DNA of 64,000 nucleotides from Acidobacteriota bacterium (GTDB lineage Bacteria; Acidobacteriota; Holophagae; Holophagales; Holophagaceae), in NCBI GenBank assembly GCA_021794095.1, contig JAJYRN010000012.1:29405-93404 (forward strand), given 5' to 3'. The stretch's first letter is position 1. Each line of letters starts with the position of its first letter. Position numbers and translations under genes: made by a program. Below are positions 1-8,705 of the stretch, piece by piece. The notes under the pieces were generated by a model. It was not told the DNA's origin, made no database searches, and saw only the letters and a list, made by a program, of their open reading frames with translations.

Positions 1-267
1 GCGCAGCCCGCCACCCCGCGCCCGGAGGGTTGACGCCCATCCGCGCGCCCCGCGGCGTCAGGGCCCTTGAACCATGAACCACATGGCCCTGCGGGCCCTT
101 CCTTGCGGATGCATCGCGGCTGGGCGTCAACGATGGCATCGATTATTCCGTTCCAGCTCCTGAACCGACGGGGCTTTAGATCCTCCATCGGCTTTGGGAG
201 GCTCTTGCATAATGACTAAATGAGAGTTGAAACGTTTATTGCGGGCCACCAGAATGGAGCCATGGAC
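1..267. other. Leader region without a supported gene
   Basis: No convincing gene is visible here. The segment holds an 11-bp perfect inverted repeat (GTTGACGCCCA at 29-39 and its complement at 121-131) and, near 208-213, a CATAAT hexamer that could act as a -10 element for the dioxygenase gene, although no good -35 sits at the right distance. A short open frame at 110-220 (36 codons) has no recognisable features. The left edge could carry the first codons of a minus-strand gene beginning with the ATG at 40, but too little is visible to decide. Confidence 0.4.
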
Positions 268-1050
268 ATGTCCGGATGGCCCCCCGTGCTGTTCCTGGCC
301 CATGGCGCCCCTACGCTCGCGCTGGATGGCGGGGCCTGGGCGGAGCAGTTGGCCCGGTTGAGCCTCCAGTTGCCGCCCCTCAAAGCCGTGCTGGTCTGTT
401 CCGCCCATTGGGAAACCCAAGAAGGCTTCCGGGTTGGAGGGGCCGCCCAGCCCCGCACCCTGCACGATTTCGGGGGCTTTCCTGAGCCCCTCTACAGCCT
501 GCGCTATCCGGCTCCGGGTTCGCCGGAGCTGGCTTCCCGCGTGGTGTCGTTGCTCGGTGAAGCCGGCTTTGAAGCCGCGGTGGGGGCTGACCGGGGGCTG
601 GATCATGGCGTCTGGGTGCCTCTGTTGCACCTGCTTCCCGAGGCCCGGATTCCGGTGGTGCCCCTCTCCCTGCCACGCCTGCGGGAACCTGGGAGCTTGT
701 GGGAGGCGGGCCGCGCCCTGGCTCCGCTCCGCGAGGAGGGGGTGCTGATCCTCGGTAGCGGCGGTCTGGTGCACAACCTGGGCCAGCTGGATTGGGCGGA
801 TGCTTCGGCGCCCGAGCCCTGGGCGCAGGCCTTCGAGACCTGGATGCTGGAGCGCCTGGCGGAGGCTCCCGCTCAGGCCATGGACTGGACCCACGCGCCG
901 GGAGCGGCCACTGCGGTGCCGACTTCGGAGCACCTGGATCCCCTCTGGTTGGCCCTCGGCGCGGCGGGCGGCGCCCCCGCCCAGACCTTTTTCGCGGGCT
1001 GGCAATTCGGCAACCTCAGCCTGCGGTGTCTGTCCTTCGCGCCAGGGTGA
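268..1050 (+). CDS. ygiD: Class III extradiol dioxygenase, DODA/YgiD type
   Basis: A 260-residue protein of the LigB-like extradiol dioxygenase family that includes E. coli YgiD (4,5-DOPA dioxygenase). These cytosolic metalloenzymes open catechol-type rings next to the hydroxyls. The family's metal-site histidines are visible in AHGAPTL (His12), CSAHWET (His47) and LDHGVWVPLLHL near residue 120, and the C-terminal GWQFGNLSLR matches the family end. ATG 268 was chosen because GGAG at 256-259 lies 8 nt upstream; ATG 262 and ATG 220 are in-frame alternatives. Length fits the family. The real substrate cannot be read from the sequence. Its 3' end overlaps the convergent phosphatase gene by 35 nt. 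Confidence 0.82.
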   Translation: MSGWPPVLFLAHGAPTLALDGGAWAEQLARLSLQLPPLKAVLVCSAHWETQEGFRVGGAAQPRTLHDFGGFPEPLYSLRYPAPGSPELASRVVSLLGEAGFEAAVGADRGLDHGVWVPLLHLLPEARIPVVPLSLPRLREPGSLWEAGRALAPLREEGVLILGSGGLVHNLGQLDWADASAPEPWAQAFETWMLERLAEAPAQAMDWTHAPGAATAVPTSEHLDPLWLALGAAGGAPAQTFFAGWQFGNLSLRCLSFAPG

Positions 1051-3349
1051 ACCGGATGCGGTTGCCCGCCGCATTGAAGGTCAGTTCCCGGGACAGGGCC
1101 TTCAGCAGGGCGAGGCCTCGGCCGGGAGGCGCGCCGGCGCCGCCGGGCTGGGACTGTTCCCAACTCTGCCAGTCGAAGCCCGGTCCGGGGTCTTCCACCG
1201 TCACGACCACGTCCTGAACCGGGCCGCTGGGCAGGGTCCAGAGCTGGATTTCCAGGTGCACGCTGCCCCCCGGGAGGGCAGCGAGGTGCAGTTTCCGGAT
1301 GGCTTCATAGGCCTCGAAGCCCAGGGGTTTCAGGGCTGGATCCAGGTGGAGCACCCCATGGTCCACCGCGTTATGCAGGGCTTCGCTGAGGGTGAGGGCC
1401 AGGACCTGTTCCAGGGAGCCGGACACACCCCGGGCGGCCAGCAGGCGCACCACCTCGGGCACCAGGTCCCGCACGGCGATGCGTCCCGGCTGGAAGTCCA
1501 GGGCCAGGGCCAGGGACTCGTCCCGCTCGATGGAGGCCAGGCCGGAGGCCTCCGGTGCGGCTGGTACAGTCAGGCCGACCGGTTCAGGCACCTCCCAGAG
1601 GGCCCAGGAGACATCGTCGTGCTGCTCCCGGTTTTCGATGGCCAGGGCCAGGGTTTCGCGGATGGCATCGCGGTGCACCTCGAGTGGGGCTCCGTCCAGT
1701 CCCTGGAAGAGGCGGGTTTCGGCTTCGGTGCCGGGGAACAGATCCAGCACCCCGTCGGTGAAGGCCAGCAGCCTGCTGCCGGGTGGGACAGCCACGGTCT
1801 CGACCTCCGGGGCCTGGCCCCCCACGCGGATGCCGGCGGGCAGGTTGCGGCTCGGGAAGCGCCGCCGCCCGGCGCCCGGGAGGCTCAGGATGGCATCCGG
1901 CAGGCCGGCGTTGAGCAGGGACAGGACGCCATTGCGCAGATCCAGGCGGATCAGGAACAGGCACAGGAAGCGGTCCACGGGCATGAGCTGGTGGATGCGC
2001 TGGTTGATTTCCCGGTAGATCGTTTCCAGGGGCACATCGCGGCGGGCCATGGTGAGAAAGGCCTGGATCGCCGGCAAGGTGGAAATGCCCGCCGTGAGTC
2101 CGTGGCCGGTGGCATCGCAGAGCAGGCCGAAATGAAGGCCTCCCGGGCCCTGCCGGTAGGTGCAGGCATCGCCGTTGATCCGCTCCGTGCGAAGGGTCTC
2201 CATGTGGAAATGGCTGGGGAGGGCGGCCAGGCCGGGCTCCACCAGCCGCTGGAGCACGTGCTTGGCCAGCGCCAGTTCCTGATCGTTCCGGGCGCGGGCC
2301 TCCTGGATGGTTGCGGCCTTCTGGTCCAGGCGGGTCATCAGGCCGTTGAAGGCATCTACCAGGATGCGGGTCTCGTCGTGGGCCCGCGTGAGGATGGTCC
2401 GCTGGCCCGGCGGCCGGTCCGCCGCGTCTTCCAACTGGCGGGTGAAGGCCTCCAGGTTGCGGGTGAGGCCGTGGGACAGGAGCCAGGTCAGGGCCAGGGC
2501 CACCAGCATGGCAAGCGCGCTGCTGGCCTGGAGGATGCGGCGCAGGCGGAGGATGGGCGCGTGGGTCGCGGCTTCGGGGATGGACGCCACCACCACCCAG
2601 GGGACGGTGGCCAAGCGCCGGTGGGTGGTCAGGGGAGGGGCGCCCGTGGAACGGGGTGGCGAGGCGCCCAGGAGGGTGTGCCCTGTCCCATCCTCCAGGG
2701 TCACATACCCGCCGCCCATCAGCCGCTCCTGGACCAGGGCGCCGAGGAAGGCGTCGTGGGCCAGATCCAGCCTCCCCGCCAGGATGAGGCGGGTCTGCCC
2801 ATCGGGGCCCAGGCAGGGGGCGGCCATCACGACGGCGGCGGTGCCACCGGGGCCCAGCTGGAACGTTCTGGAGATCCCGGGGTGGCGCGCGACTGCCACC
2901 TGCCGGAAGAAAGCTTCGAGGCGTCCAGTGGCGGGTGCAGGAAGGTCCTCAGACTGGGAGGCGACGATGCGGCCATCGGGCCGGGCCAGGTAGGAGCCCG
3001 ACGGAAAGAGGGCGCGGAGTACATCCCGATGCTCCAGCCACTGCCGGGCCGTGCGGCCCTGGGCCGGGAGCCGGTCCGGGCAGCTCTGGGCCGCCGAGGC
3101 CAGGGCCTCCAGGCAGGTGCTGAACGTCGCATCCACGGTCTGGGCCAGCAGGCTGACCAGATGCTGCTGCTGGGCCTCCACCTGCCGGCGCTCGGTGGCG
3201 TTGAAGGCCCGCATGGCCGCCCAGCCCCCGGCGGCCAGGAGCAGGGCGATGCTAATTCCGAACGCCAGGAAGATGCGGATCTGGAGGCTGAGGAAACGGG
3301 CGCCAGGGGCCTTTCGCGCGGTGTTGGCGCCCACGTCCGGAAGGTTCAT
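1016..3349 (-). CDS. Membrane SpoIIE/RsbU-type phosphatase with RsbW-like ATPase domain
   Basis: A 777-residue membrane signalling protein. In order: one TM segment (about 25-46), a periplasmic Cache-like sensor region, a second TM near 262-282, a HAMP-like linker, a PP2C/SpoIIE serine phosphatase domain (about 345-545) and a C-terminal HATPase_c_2 domain (about 620-775). Phosphatase metal motifs are visible as DATGHG, FTDGV and QHDDVS. The kinase-like domain has SEALHNAVDHG (N box), EDPGPGFD (G1) and GRGLALL (G2). Family knowledge: such phosphatases activate STAS antagonists by dephosphorylation, and RsbW-like domains phosphorylate them. The adjacent upstream STAS gene (1 nt away) is the obvious partner. 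It is the last gene of the chemotaxis operon. Having both activities in one chain suggests a bifunctional switch, which is inference. Confidence 0.85.
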   Translation of the reverse strand: MNLPDVGANTARKAPGARFLSLQIRIFLAFGISIALLLAAGGWAAMRAFNATERRQVEAQQQHLVSLLAQTVDATFSTCLEALASAAQSCPDRLPAQGRTARQWLEHRDVLRALFPSGSYLARPDGRIVASQSEDLPAPATGRLEAFFRQVAVARHPGISRTFQLGPGGTAAVVMAAPCLGPDGQTRLILAGRLDLAHDAFLGALVQERLMGGGYVTLEDGTGHTLLGASPPRSTGAPPLTTHRRLATVPWVVVASIPEAATHAPILRLRRILQASSALAMLVALALTWLLSHGLTRNLEAFTRQLEDAADRPPGQRTILTRAHDETRILVDAFNGLMTRLDQKAATIQEARARNDQELALAKHVLQRLVEPGLAALPSHFHMETLRTERINGDACTYRQGPGGLHFGLLCDATGHGLTAGISTLPAIQAFLTMARRDVPLETIYREINQRIHQLMPVDRFLCLFLIRLDLRNGVLSLLNAGLPDAILSLPGAGRRRFPSRNLPAGIRVGGQAPEVETVAVPPGSRLLAFTDGVLDLFPGTEAETRLFQGLDGAPLEVHRDAIRETLALAIENREQHDDVSWALWEVPEPVGLTVPAAPEASGLASIERDESLALALDFQPGRIAVRDLVPEVVRLLAARGVSGSLEQVLALTLSEALHNAVDHGVLHLDPALKPLGFEAYEAIRKLHLAALPGGSVHLEIQLWTLPSGPVQDVVVTVEDPGPGFDWQSWEQSQPGGAGAPPGRGLALLKALSRELTFNAAGNRIRFTLARRTDTAG

Positions 3350-3350
3350 C

Positions 3351-3662
3351 TCACCCTTCCCGGATCTCGAACAGCTTTCCGAACTGCACCACCTGGAGAA
3401 TGGTCATGACGGTCGGGGATGGCCGGCTGAGGATCACCTTCTGGCCCTTGGCTTCGGCGCGTTCCCGGATCAGGAGCAGCATGCCCAGAGCCGCGGAATC
3501 CATGTAGCTTACGGCCGAGAGATCCAGGGTGATCGCAGAAAGGCCAGGGGTTTCGAGCAGGCCCGCGGTGGCGGTCTTGAAGGCGCTGTGGGCCTCGAAG
3601 GTGAAGGTGCCCTCCATGCGGAGGACGCCAGGCTGAGCATCGGAGTGGATGAGGAGGGTCAT
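3351..3662 (-). CDS. STAS-domain anti-sigma factor antagonist-like protein
   Basis: A 103-residue stand-alone STAS protein of the SpoIIAA/RsbV type. The segment SYMDSAALGMLLL carries the conserved Asp55-Ser56 pair, Ser56 being the expected phosphorylation site. The fold would cover the whole chain. It lies 1 nt upstream of the SpoIIE/HATPase gene, which fits a two-gene partner-switching module, and 20 nt downstream of cheB. AGGA at about 6 nt before the ATG serves as ribosome binding site. It may control a sigma factor, or modulate the chemosensory array or a cyclase; no anti-sigma target is visible nearby. Confidence 0.85.
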   Translation of the reverse strand: MTLLIHSDAQPGVLRMEGTFTFEAHSAFKTATAGLLETPGLSAITLDLSAVSYMDSAALGMLLLIRERAEAKGQKVILSRPSPTVMTILQVVQFGKLFEIREG

Positions 3663-3682
3663 GGCGTGTCCTGGGAGCAGGG

Positions 3683-4735
3683 TCAGGGTTCGGTGGACCA
3701 GGCGAGCATGTGGCGGGCCAGGGCGGCCAATGGGACTTGCTGAACCACGGCGCCCCGGAGCCAGGCCATCTTGGGCATGCCATACACCACGGAGGAGGCT
3801 TCATCCTGCCCCAGGGTGTGCGCGCCGGCTTTCCGCATCTGGAAGAGGCCCTCGGCGCCATCATCGCCCATCCCCGTCAGGATGATGCCCAGGGCTTTGC
3901 TCCGGCAGGTTTCGGCGGCGGATTCGAACAGCACATTGGCGGAGGGGCGGTGGCGGGAGACGGGCGGGCCCTCCACCAGGCGCGCCGCCAATCCCGGGGG
4001 GTGCCGCTCCACCCGGAGGTGGTAACCGCTTGGCGCGAGGTAGATGGTGCCGGTCTGGAGGGGCTCGCCATCCTCCGCCAGCTTGACCCGGGGCGCGCTG
4101 AGGCGGTCCAGACGCGCGGCGAAGGCCTCCGTGAAGCCTGGCAGCATGTGCTGGACCACAGCGATCGGGGGCAGGCCCGCAGGCAGGGCCTGGAAGATCT
4201 CGCGCAGGGCTTCCGTCCCCCCTGTGCTGGAGCCGATGGCGATGAGCTGGCGGCCCGGGGCCAGGCGCACCGGAGCCTGGGGTGGGGGCAGGGCGGCCGG
4301 AGGGGGCGCCGGCCGAACCGACAGCGCGGCCTGGGCGGCAGCGTATACCGCCTCGGCGATCTCTGGTCCCATGGCCTCGAGCCCCTGGAGCGGATCCACC
4401 TCGGGCTTGCCGATGACATCCACTGCGCCCAGAGCCAGCGCGTCCAGCGCCGTGGCCGTGCCCTTGGCAGTCAGGCTCGACACCATGACAACGGGCAGGG
4501 GGTGGGCCTTCTGGAGCTTGCCCAGGAAGGTCAGCCCATCCATGCGCGGCATTTCCACATCGAGGGTCAGCACATCAGGCGCCAGGGCCTTGATCTTCTC
4601 GCGGGCATCGTAGGGATCCGTGGCGGTACCCACCACCTCCAGGCCCGGGTGGCGCTCCAGGATGAGGCTCATGACCCGCCGGATGAGGGCGCTGTCGTCC
4701 ACCACAAGGACCCGTTTGCGCCGGGGCGGCATCAT
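3683..4735 (-). CDS. cheB: Chemotaxis protein-glutamate methylesterase/glutamine deamidase CheB
   Basis: A 350-residue CheB. It removes methyl groups from receptor glutamates, and is activated by CheA-dependent phosphorylation of its receiver. The N-terminal receiver has VVDDSA and LTLDVEMPRMDG with phospho-acceptor Asp59. A Pro/Ala-rich linker (about 140-160) leads to the esterase domain. Catalytic residues are in IGSSTGGT (Ser169 or Ser170), VQHMLPGF (His196) and TGMGDDGAEG (Asp291 or Asp292). The start is ATGATG: the ATG at 4735 overlaps the cheD stop by 4 nt, and the next ATG is at 4732. It acts with CheR on the MCPs of this operon; the MCP at 10585-12318 carries a matching docking tail. 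Confidence 0.95.
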   Translation of the reverse strand: MMPPRRKRVLVVDDSALIRRVMSLILERHPGLEVVGTATDPYDAREKIKALAPDVLTLDVEMPRMDGLTFLGKLQKAHPLPVVMVSSLTAKGTATALDALALGAVDVIGKPEVDPLQGLEAMGPEIAEAVYAAAQAALSVRPAPPPAALPPPQAPVRLAPGRQLIAIGSSTGGTEALREIFQALPAGLPPIAVVQHMLPGFTEAFAARLDRLSAPRVKLAEDGEPLQTGTIYLAPSGYHLRVERHPPGLAARLVEGPPVSRHRPSANVLFESAAETCRSKALGIILTGMGDDGAEGLFQMRKAGAHTLGQDEASSVVYGMPKMAWLRGAVVQQVPLAALARHMLAWSTEP

Positions 4736-5379
4736 GTGAACAACTCCACGTCAGAGCCTGCCGCGCCCTGGGCCACCCGCTGCAGGTACGAGGCCTCACG
4801 TTCGATGAGGGTCCGGTTGTGCACCTGATCCAGGCGTTTCACCAGCACCTGGCCGCTGTGGGGGAAGAAGTAGACCTTCCGGGGGTAGGTGCCGCCGAGA
4901 TCTTCGCTCCAGAGCGGGATGCCCTCCTGCTGGAGGTACGTCCTCACGAACAGGATGTTCTGGCTGCCCACGTCGGTGAGGCCCTCCATCACTTTACCGC
5001 CGCCGAAGGCCTTGGCCACCAGGCGGTCCCGCTGGGCGCCCAGGTGCAGCAGGTCATTGATGAGGTATTCCATGGCCGCCGCGCCGTAGCGGGCCGCGAA
5101 GAACACATCCGGATCCGGGGCGTGCCGGCTGAGGGGCAGCATGAAGTGGTTCATGCCGCCGACCATGGCCACGGGATCCAGGATGCAGGCGGCCACACAA
5201 CTGCCCAGGACGGTGACGATGACCTCGTCCGTGCGGGTGGCGTAGAACTCTCCCGGCAGGATCTTCATAGCCTGGCGCTGGAAATGGCGGTCGAAGTAGG
5301 TGGAGGCCTGCCCCTCCAGCCGGGTGGTGGATCGCCGATGCAAGGGGGGATCGGGGCGGGTGGCGGGAGCGGGACTCAC
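4732..5379 (-). CDS. cheD: Chemoreceptor glutamine deamidase CheD
   Basis: A 215-residue CheD, which deamidates receptor glutamines to make methylation sites. The catalytic cysteine lies in GSCVAACI (Cys61) and the histidine in GGMNHFMLP (His78); the family's AKAFGGGKVM segment follows. An N-terminal extension of about 35 residues precedes the core. The start is GTG, overlapping the cheR stop by 4 nt (GTGA), and its own stop overlaps cheB. In many bacteria CheD works with the CheY-P phosphatase CheC, but no CheC is encoded here, so the usual CheD-CheC feedback may be missing or replaced. Confidence 0.93.
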   Translation of the reverse strand: MSPAPATRPDPPLHRRSTTRLEGQASTYFDRHFQRQAMKILPGEFYATRTDEVIVTVLGSCVAACILDPVAMVGGMNHFMLPLSRHAPDPDVFFAARYGAAAMEYLINDLLHLGAQRDRLVAKAFGGGKVMEGLTDVGSQNILFVRTYLQQEGIPLWSEDLGGTYPRKVYFFPHSGQVLVKRLDQVHNRTLIEREASYLQRVAQGAAGSDVELFT

Positions 5380-6242
5380 GGCTGGCCCTCCTGCTTCCGG
5401 TAGATGGTCTGGCCCAGGGGCTTCAAGCCCATGGTGGCGTCCAGCAGGGATTCCGAATGCCCCACGAACAGGAAACCGCCCGGAGCAAGGTGTTCCCGGA
5501 AGCGGCTCACCAGATTCCGCTGCGTGGGCTTGTCGAAATAGATCATCACATTGCGGCAGAAGATCGCATGGAACCGCCCGGCCGCCATGGGCCAGGAGGC
5601 ATCCAATAGGTTCAGCTGCTCGAACTGGACCAGCTGGCGGATCTCTGGGCGGATCCGGACCTTGCCCTCCTGCGCCCCGGTGCCCCGCAGGAAGGCGAAG
5701 CGCCGCCAGGCCTCGTCCAGGTTCTCGATGCGGGCCCAGGGGTACACGCCCCGGGTGGCAGTGTCGAGCACGGCGGTATCCAGGTCCGTGGCCAGGATCT
5801 CGGCGGGGTGGGCGCCGAAGGCCTGGCGCAGGGTCATGGCCAGGGTGTACGGCTCCTCACCGGTGGAGCAGCCCGCGCTCCAGATGCGGATGGGGCGGGG
5901 CAGGGTGCCGCTCCCGGCGAGCAGTTCCACCAGGCGCGGGAAGTGGTGGGGTTCCCGGAAGAAGCTGGTCAAGTTGGTGGTGAGGGCGTTGATGAAAGCC
6001 ACCCATTCACCCGAGGCTGGATCCCGCAGACGCTCAAGATAGGTCTCGTAGGAATCCAAACGGAGGGTGCGCAGGCGCTTGGCCAGGCGGGACTGGACCA
6101 TGGTGAGCTTGTGCGGCGAGAGGGCGATGCCGGAATGCTCATGCAGGAGGTTGCGCAGGGTCTGGAAGGTGGCGGGCGACAGGGGCGGCCGCCCCGGAAG
6201 GAGCTCCGACGGGATGGCCGGATCCGGTCCCCTGGGCGTCAT
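5376..6242 (-). CDS. cheR: Chemotaxis protein methyltransferase CheR
   Basis: A 288-residue SAM-dependent methyltransferase that methylates receptor glutamates. The N-terminal helical CheR_N domain (about 20-80) begins after a short Pro-rich stretch. The C-terminal Rossmann domain has the SAM motif IWSAGCSTGEEPYTLAM and the family motif FCRNVMIYFD. The start is the ATG that overlaps the cheA stop by 4 nt (ATGA). The reading frame stays open much further upstream, but that extension lies inside cheA and is Gly/Arg/Pro-rich shadow sequence. It lies between cheA and cheD in the operon. Confidence 0.95.
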   Translation of the reverse strand: MTPRGPDPAIPSELLPGRPPLSPATFQTLRNLLHEHSGIALSPHKLTMVQSRLAKRLRTLRLDSYETYLERLRDPASGEWVAFINALTTNLTSFFREPHHFPRLVELLAGSGTLPRPIRIWSAGCSTGEEPYTLAMTLRQAFGAHPAEILATDLDTAVLDTATRGVYPWARIENLDEAWRRFAFLRGTGAQEGKVRIRPEIRQLVQFEQLNLLDASWPMAAGRFHAIFCRNVMIYFDKPTQRNLVSRFREHLAPGGFLFVGHSESLLDATMGLKPLGQTIYRKQEGQP

Positions 6243-8329
6243 GCGGAAACCTGGGCGTTGCCGCTCTCGAGGCGGAGCAGCCCCTGGACATCCAGGATCA
6301 GGGCCACGCGGCCATCCCCGAGAATGGTGGCGCCGGAAATGCCCTCCACGCGGCGGTAGTGGGTTTCCAGGCTCTTGATGACCACCTGCTGCTGCCCCAG
6401 CAACTCGTCTACCGCCATGGCGGCCCGCTTGCCCTCGGCTTCCACCAGCACCAGGAGCACCCGCTCCTCCGCTGTGTCTGCGGCGCCACCTCCCTCCAGG
6501 ATCCGCTGGAGGCGCATCACCGGGATGAACTCGCCCCGGAGGCTGATCACCTCCCGGTCGCCCTTGACGGTGCGAATGTCCGCGCGGCGGCACTGGAAAC
6601 TCTCCAGCACCGAGGCCAGGGGGAACACGAAGGTCTCGGGGCCCACGCGCACCGTCAAGCCATCGAGGATGGCCAGGGTGAGGGGCAGGATGAGGGTGAA
6701 CGTGGAACCCCGGCCCAGCTGGCTGGCGATATCAATGCGCCCGCCCAGGGCCCGGATGTTCTGGCGCACCACATCCATGCCGACGCCGCGGCCGGAGACA
6801 TCGGAGACCTGCTCGGCCGTGGAGAAACCGGGTTCGAAAATCAGGGGGAAGAGCTCCTCGTCGGCCGGCCGTGCGTCTGCCGGCAGCAGCCCCCGCTCGA
6901 TGGCCTTGCGCAGGATGCGCGCGGGATCCAGCCCGTGGCCGTCGTCCTTCACCTCGATGTGGATGTGCCCGCCCCGGCTATAGGCCCGCAGGGTGATGGT
7001 GCCCTTGGACGGCTTGCCCGCCGCGGCGCGCGCCTCGCGGGTCTCGATACCGTGGTCTACCGCATTGCGGACCAGGTGGGTCATGGGATCTACCAGCATC
7101 TCGATGAAGGTCTTGTCCAGTTCGGTGGCCTGGCCTTCGAGCACCAGGTCCAGCTCCTTCCCCATCTGCTTGGCCAGCTCATGCACCATCCGCGGGAAGC
7201 GCGAGAACACCATCTCCACGGGCACCATGCGGATGCCCATGACGCGCTCCTGGAGTTCGCGGGTCTGCCGGTCGAGCTGGAGCAAGGCGACCGCCATCCG
7301 TTCTTCGCTGCCGGCGCCCCTGGCGGACTGGGCCGCCTGGGCCAGCATGGCCTGGGTGATGACCAGCTCGCCGACCAGGTTCACCAGGCGATCCACCTTT
7401 TCGGTGGCGACACGAATGGTGGCAGCCTCCGCCTGGTTGCGCTTCTTCTGCTGCTGGCCCAGGGCCCGGTCCACCGCCTCCGGCTTCGCCTTCCCCGTGG
7501 CGATCAGGATTTCGCCCAGGTGCTTCTGCTGGGCCAGAGCTTCGCGCACATCCGCCGGTGGAACGCCTTCCTCGCGCTCCAGGATTTCGCCGATGGGCGG
7601 CACCTGGCTGTCGGGCGTCAGCGGTTCGATCCGGAGGTTGTCGCCTTCGGCGACGAACTCGAAGACCTCCTCCACATCCGCCCGGGGAGCTGCCGAATCG
7701 AGGTGCAGATCCCAGGCCAAGTGGCAGTCCTCAGGCTCCAGGCTTTCCAGTTTGGGGAGGTGGGCGAGATCCGGCCAGGCCTGGAGGGTTCCCAGGCGTC
7801 CGAGGTCGCGGAACAGCCGCTCCAGGTTCACACCGCGGCGGAAGGCATCCACCGGGGCTTCAAAGTGGATCCGGAACCCGGGCCCGTGGGTGGGTGCAGG
7901 TGGGGGCGGGGCCGGTGCGGGCGGCGCGGGGGCTGCCGCGCCCTCCTCCTGGAGATGGGCCAGCAGCGCTTCCTGGGCCTGCTGCTCCTTGGCCGGCAAG
8001 GGCTCGCTCCGCTGGGCGGCATAGATATGGCTTCGGATCAGATCCACGGCCTGAAGCAGATGCTCGACCAGATCCGGGGTCAGGGCGCGGTGCCCCTGGC
8101 GGACCGGTTCGAGGAAGCTCTCCAGCTGGTGGGTGAACGCGGCGATGGCGGGGAATCCGAAGGTTCCGGCATTGCCCTTGAGGGAGTGGGCGGCGCGGAA
8201 CAGGGTGTGCAGATCCTCCGGTTCCACCGCCTGGAGGTCCATGGCCAGCAGCGTGGCCTCCATGCTGTCCGCCAGCTCGACCGCTTCCTCGAAGAAGGCG
8301 TTGCGGAACTGTTCCATGGGATCGGACAT
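6239..8329 (-). CDS. cheA: Chemotaxis histidine kinase CheA
   Basis: A 696-residue CheA, the cytoplasmic kinase coupled to receptors through CheW. Domains: P1/Hpt (1-110) with phospho-acceptor His48 in RAAHSLKG; a linker and a variable middle region with an Ala/Pro-rich stretch near 135-150; dimerisation helices (about 300-365); HATPase domain with HLVRNAVDHGIE (N box), DDGHGLDP (G1) and SGRGVGMDVV; and a C-terminal CheW-like P5 domain. The ATG at 8329 was preferred because it forms a TGATG junction with the cheY stop; an in-frame GTG at 8332 is the alternative. It would phosphorylate the CheY encoded immediately upstream and CheB downstream. Confidence 0.95.
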   Translation of the reverse strand: MSDPMEQFRNAFFEEAVELADSMEATLLAMDLQAVEPEDLHTLFRAAHSLKGNAGTFGFPAIAAFTHQLESFLEPVRQGHRALTPDLVEHLLQAVDLIRSHIYAAQRSEPLPAKEQQAQEALLAHLQEEGAAAPAPPAPAPPPPAPTHGPGFRIHFEAPVDAFRRGVNLERLFRDLGRLGTLQAWPDLAHLPKLESLEPEDCHLAWDLHLDSAAPRADVEEVFEFVAEGDNLRIEPLTPDSQVPPIGEILEREEGVPPADVREALAQQKHLGEILIATGKAKPEAVDRALGQQQKKRNQAEAATIRVATEKVDRLVNLVGELVITQAMLAQAAQSARGAGSEERMAVALLQLDRQTRELQERVMGIRMVPVEMVFSRFPRMVHELAKQMGKELDLVLEGQATELDKTFIEMLVDPMTHLVRNAVDHGIETREARAAAGKPSKGTITLRAYSRGGHIHIEVKDDGHGLDPARILRKAIERGLLPADARPADEELFPLIFEPGFSTAEQVSDVSGRGVGMDVVRQNIRALGGRIDIASQLGRGSTFTLILPLTLAILDGLTVRVGPETFVFPLASVLESFQCRRADIRTVKGDREVISLRGEFIPVMRLQRILEGGGAADTAEERVLLVLVEAEGKRAAMAVDELLGQQQVVIKSLETHYRRVEGISGATILGDGRVALILDVQGLLRLESGNAQVSA

Positions 8330-8691
8330 CACAGCACCTTGTTCACGACATCCAGCAGCTTTTCGGGACTGAAGGGTTTCACGATCCAGCCGGTGGCGCC
8401 GGCCTCTTTGCCCTTCTGCTTCATGTCCAGACCGGACTCTGTGGTGAGCACGAGGATGGGGGTGAACCGGAACTCGGGCAGGGCGCGCAGGCGCTGCACC
8501 AGGGTGATGCCATCCATGCGGGGCATGTTCACATCCGTGATGACCAGCGACAGCTTCTGGCCCCGGGCGCGCTCCAGGGCTTCCAGGCCGTCCCCCGCCT
8601 CCAGGATGTCGAAGCCGGCTCCCTTCAGGGTGAAGCCGATCATCTGCCGCATGGTGCTCGAATCGTCCACGGTGAGGATGGTCTTGCCCAT
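8329..8691 (-). CDS. cheY: Chemotaxis response regulator CheY
   Basis: A 120-residue single-domain receiver. It has the acidic pair Asp9-Asp10 in LTVDDSS, the phospho-acceptor Asp53 in ITDVNMPRMDG, the switch threonine in LVLTTES and the conserved lysine in IVKPF. No output domain follows, so it acts by protein interaction, classically with the flagellar switch or a twitching motor. The ATG at 8691 has GGAG 8 nt upstream. An in-frame TTG at 8709 overlapping the previous stop is possible but less likely. It sits between the soluble receptor-like gene and cheA. Confidence 0.93.
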   Translation of the reverse strand: MGKTILTVDDSSTMRQMIGFTLKGAGFDILEAGDGLEALERARGQKLSLVITDVNMPRMDGITLVQRLRALPEFRFTPILVLTTESGLDMKQKGKEAGATGWIVKPFSPEKLLDVVNKVL

Positions 8692-8705
8692 GGCGGTCAC
8701 TCCCG

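Noticed and set aside
800..3409. An 869-codon open frame on the plus strand opposite the SpoIIE phosphatase
   Set aside because: It lacks domain motifs, is rich in Gly/Gln/Arg/His as expected for the complement of GC-rich codons, and the opposite strand encodes a protein with clear catalytic motifs.
6242..6593. N-terminal extension of CheR into cheA
   Set aside because: The extra 117 residues are low-complexity Gly/Pro/Arg sequence in a shadow frame, and an ATG overlapping the cheA stop gives a normal-length CheR.
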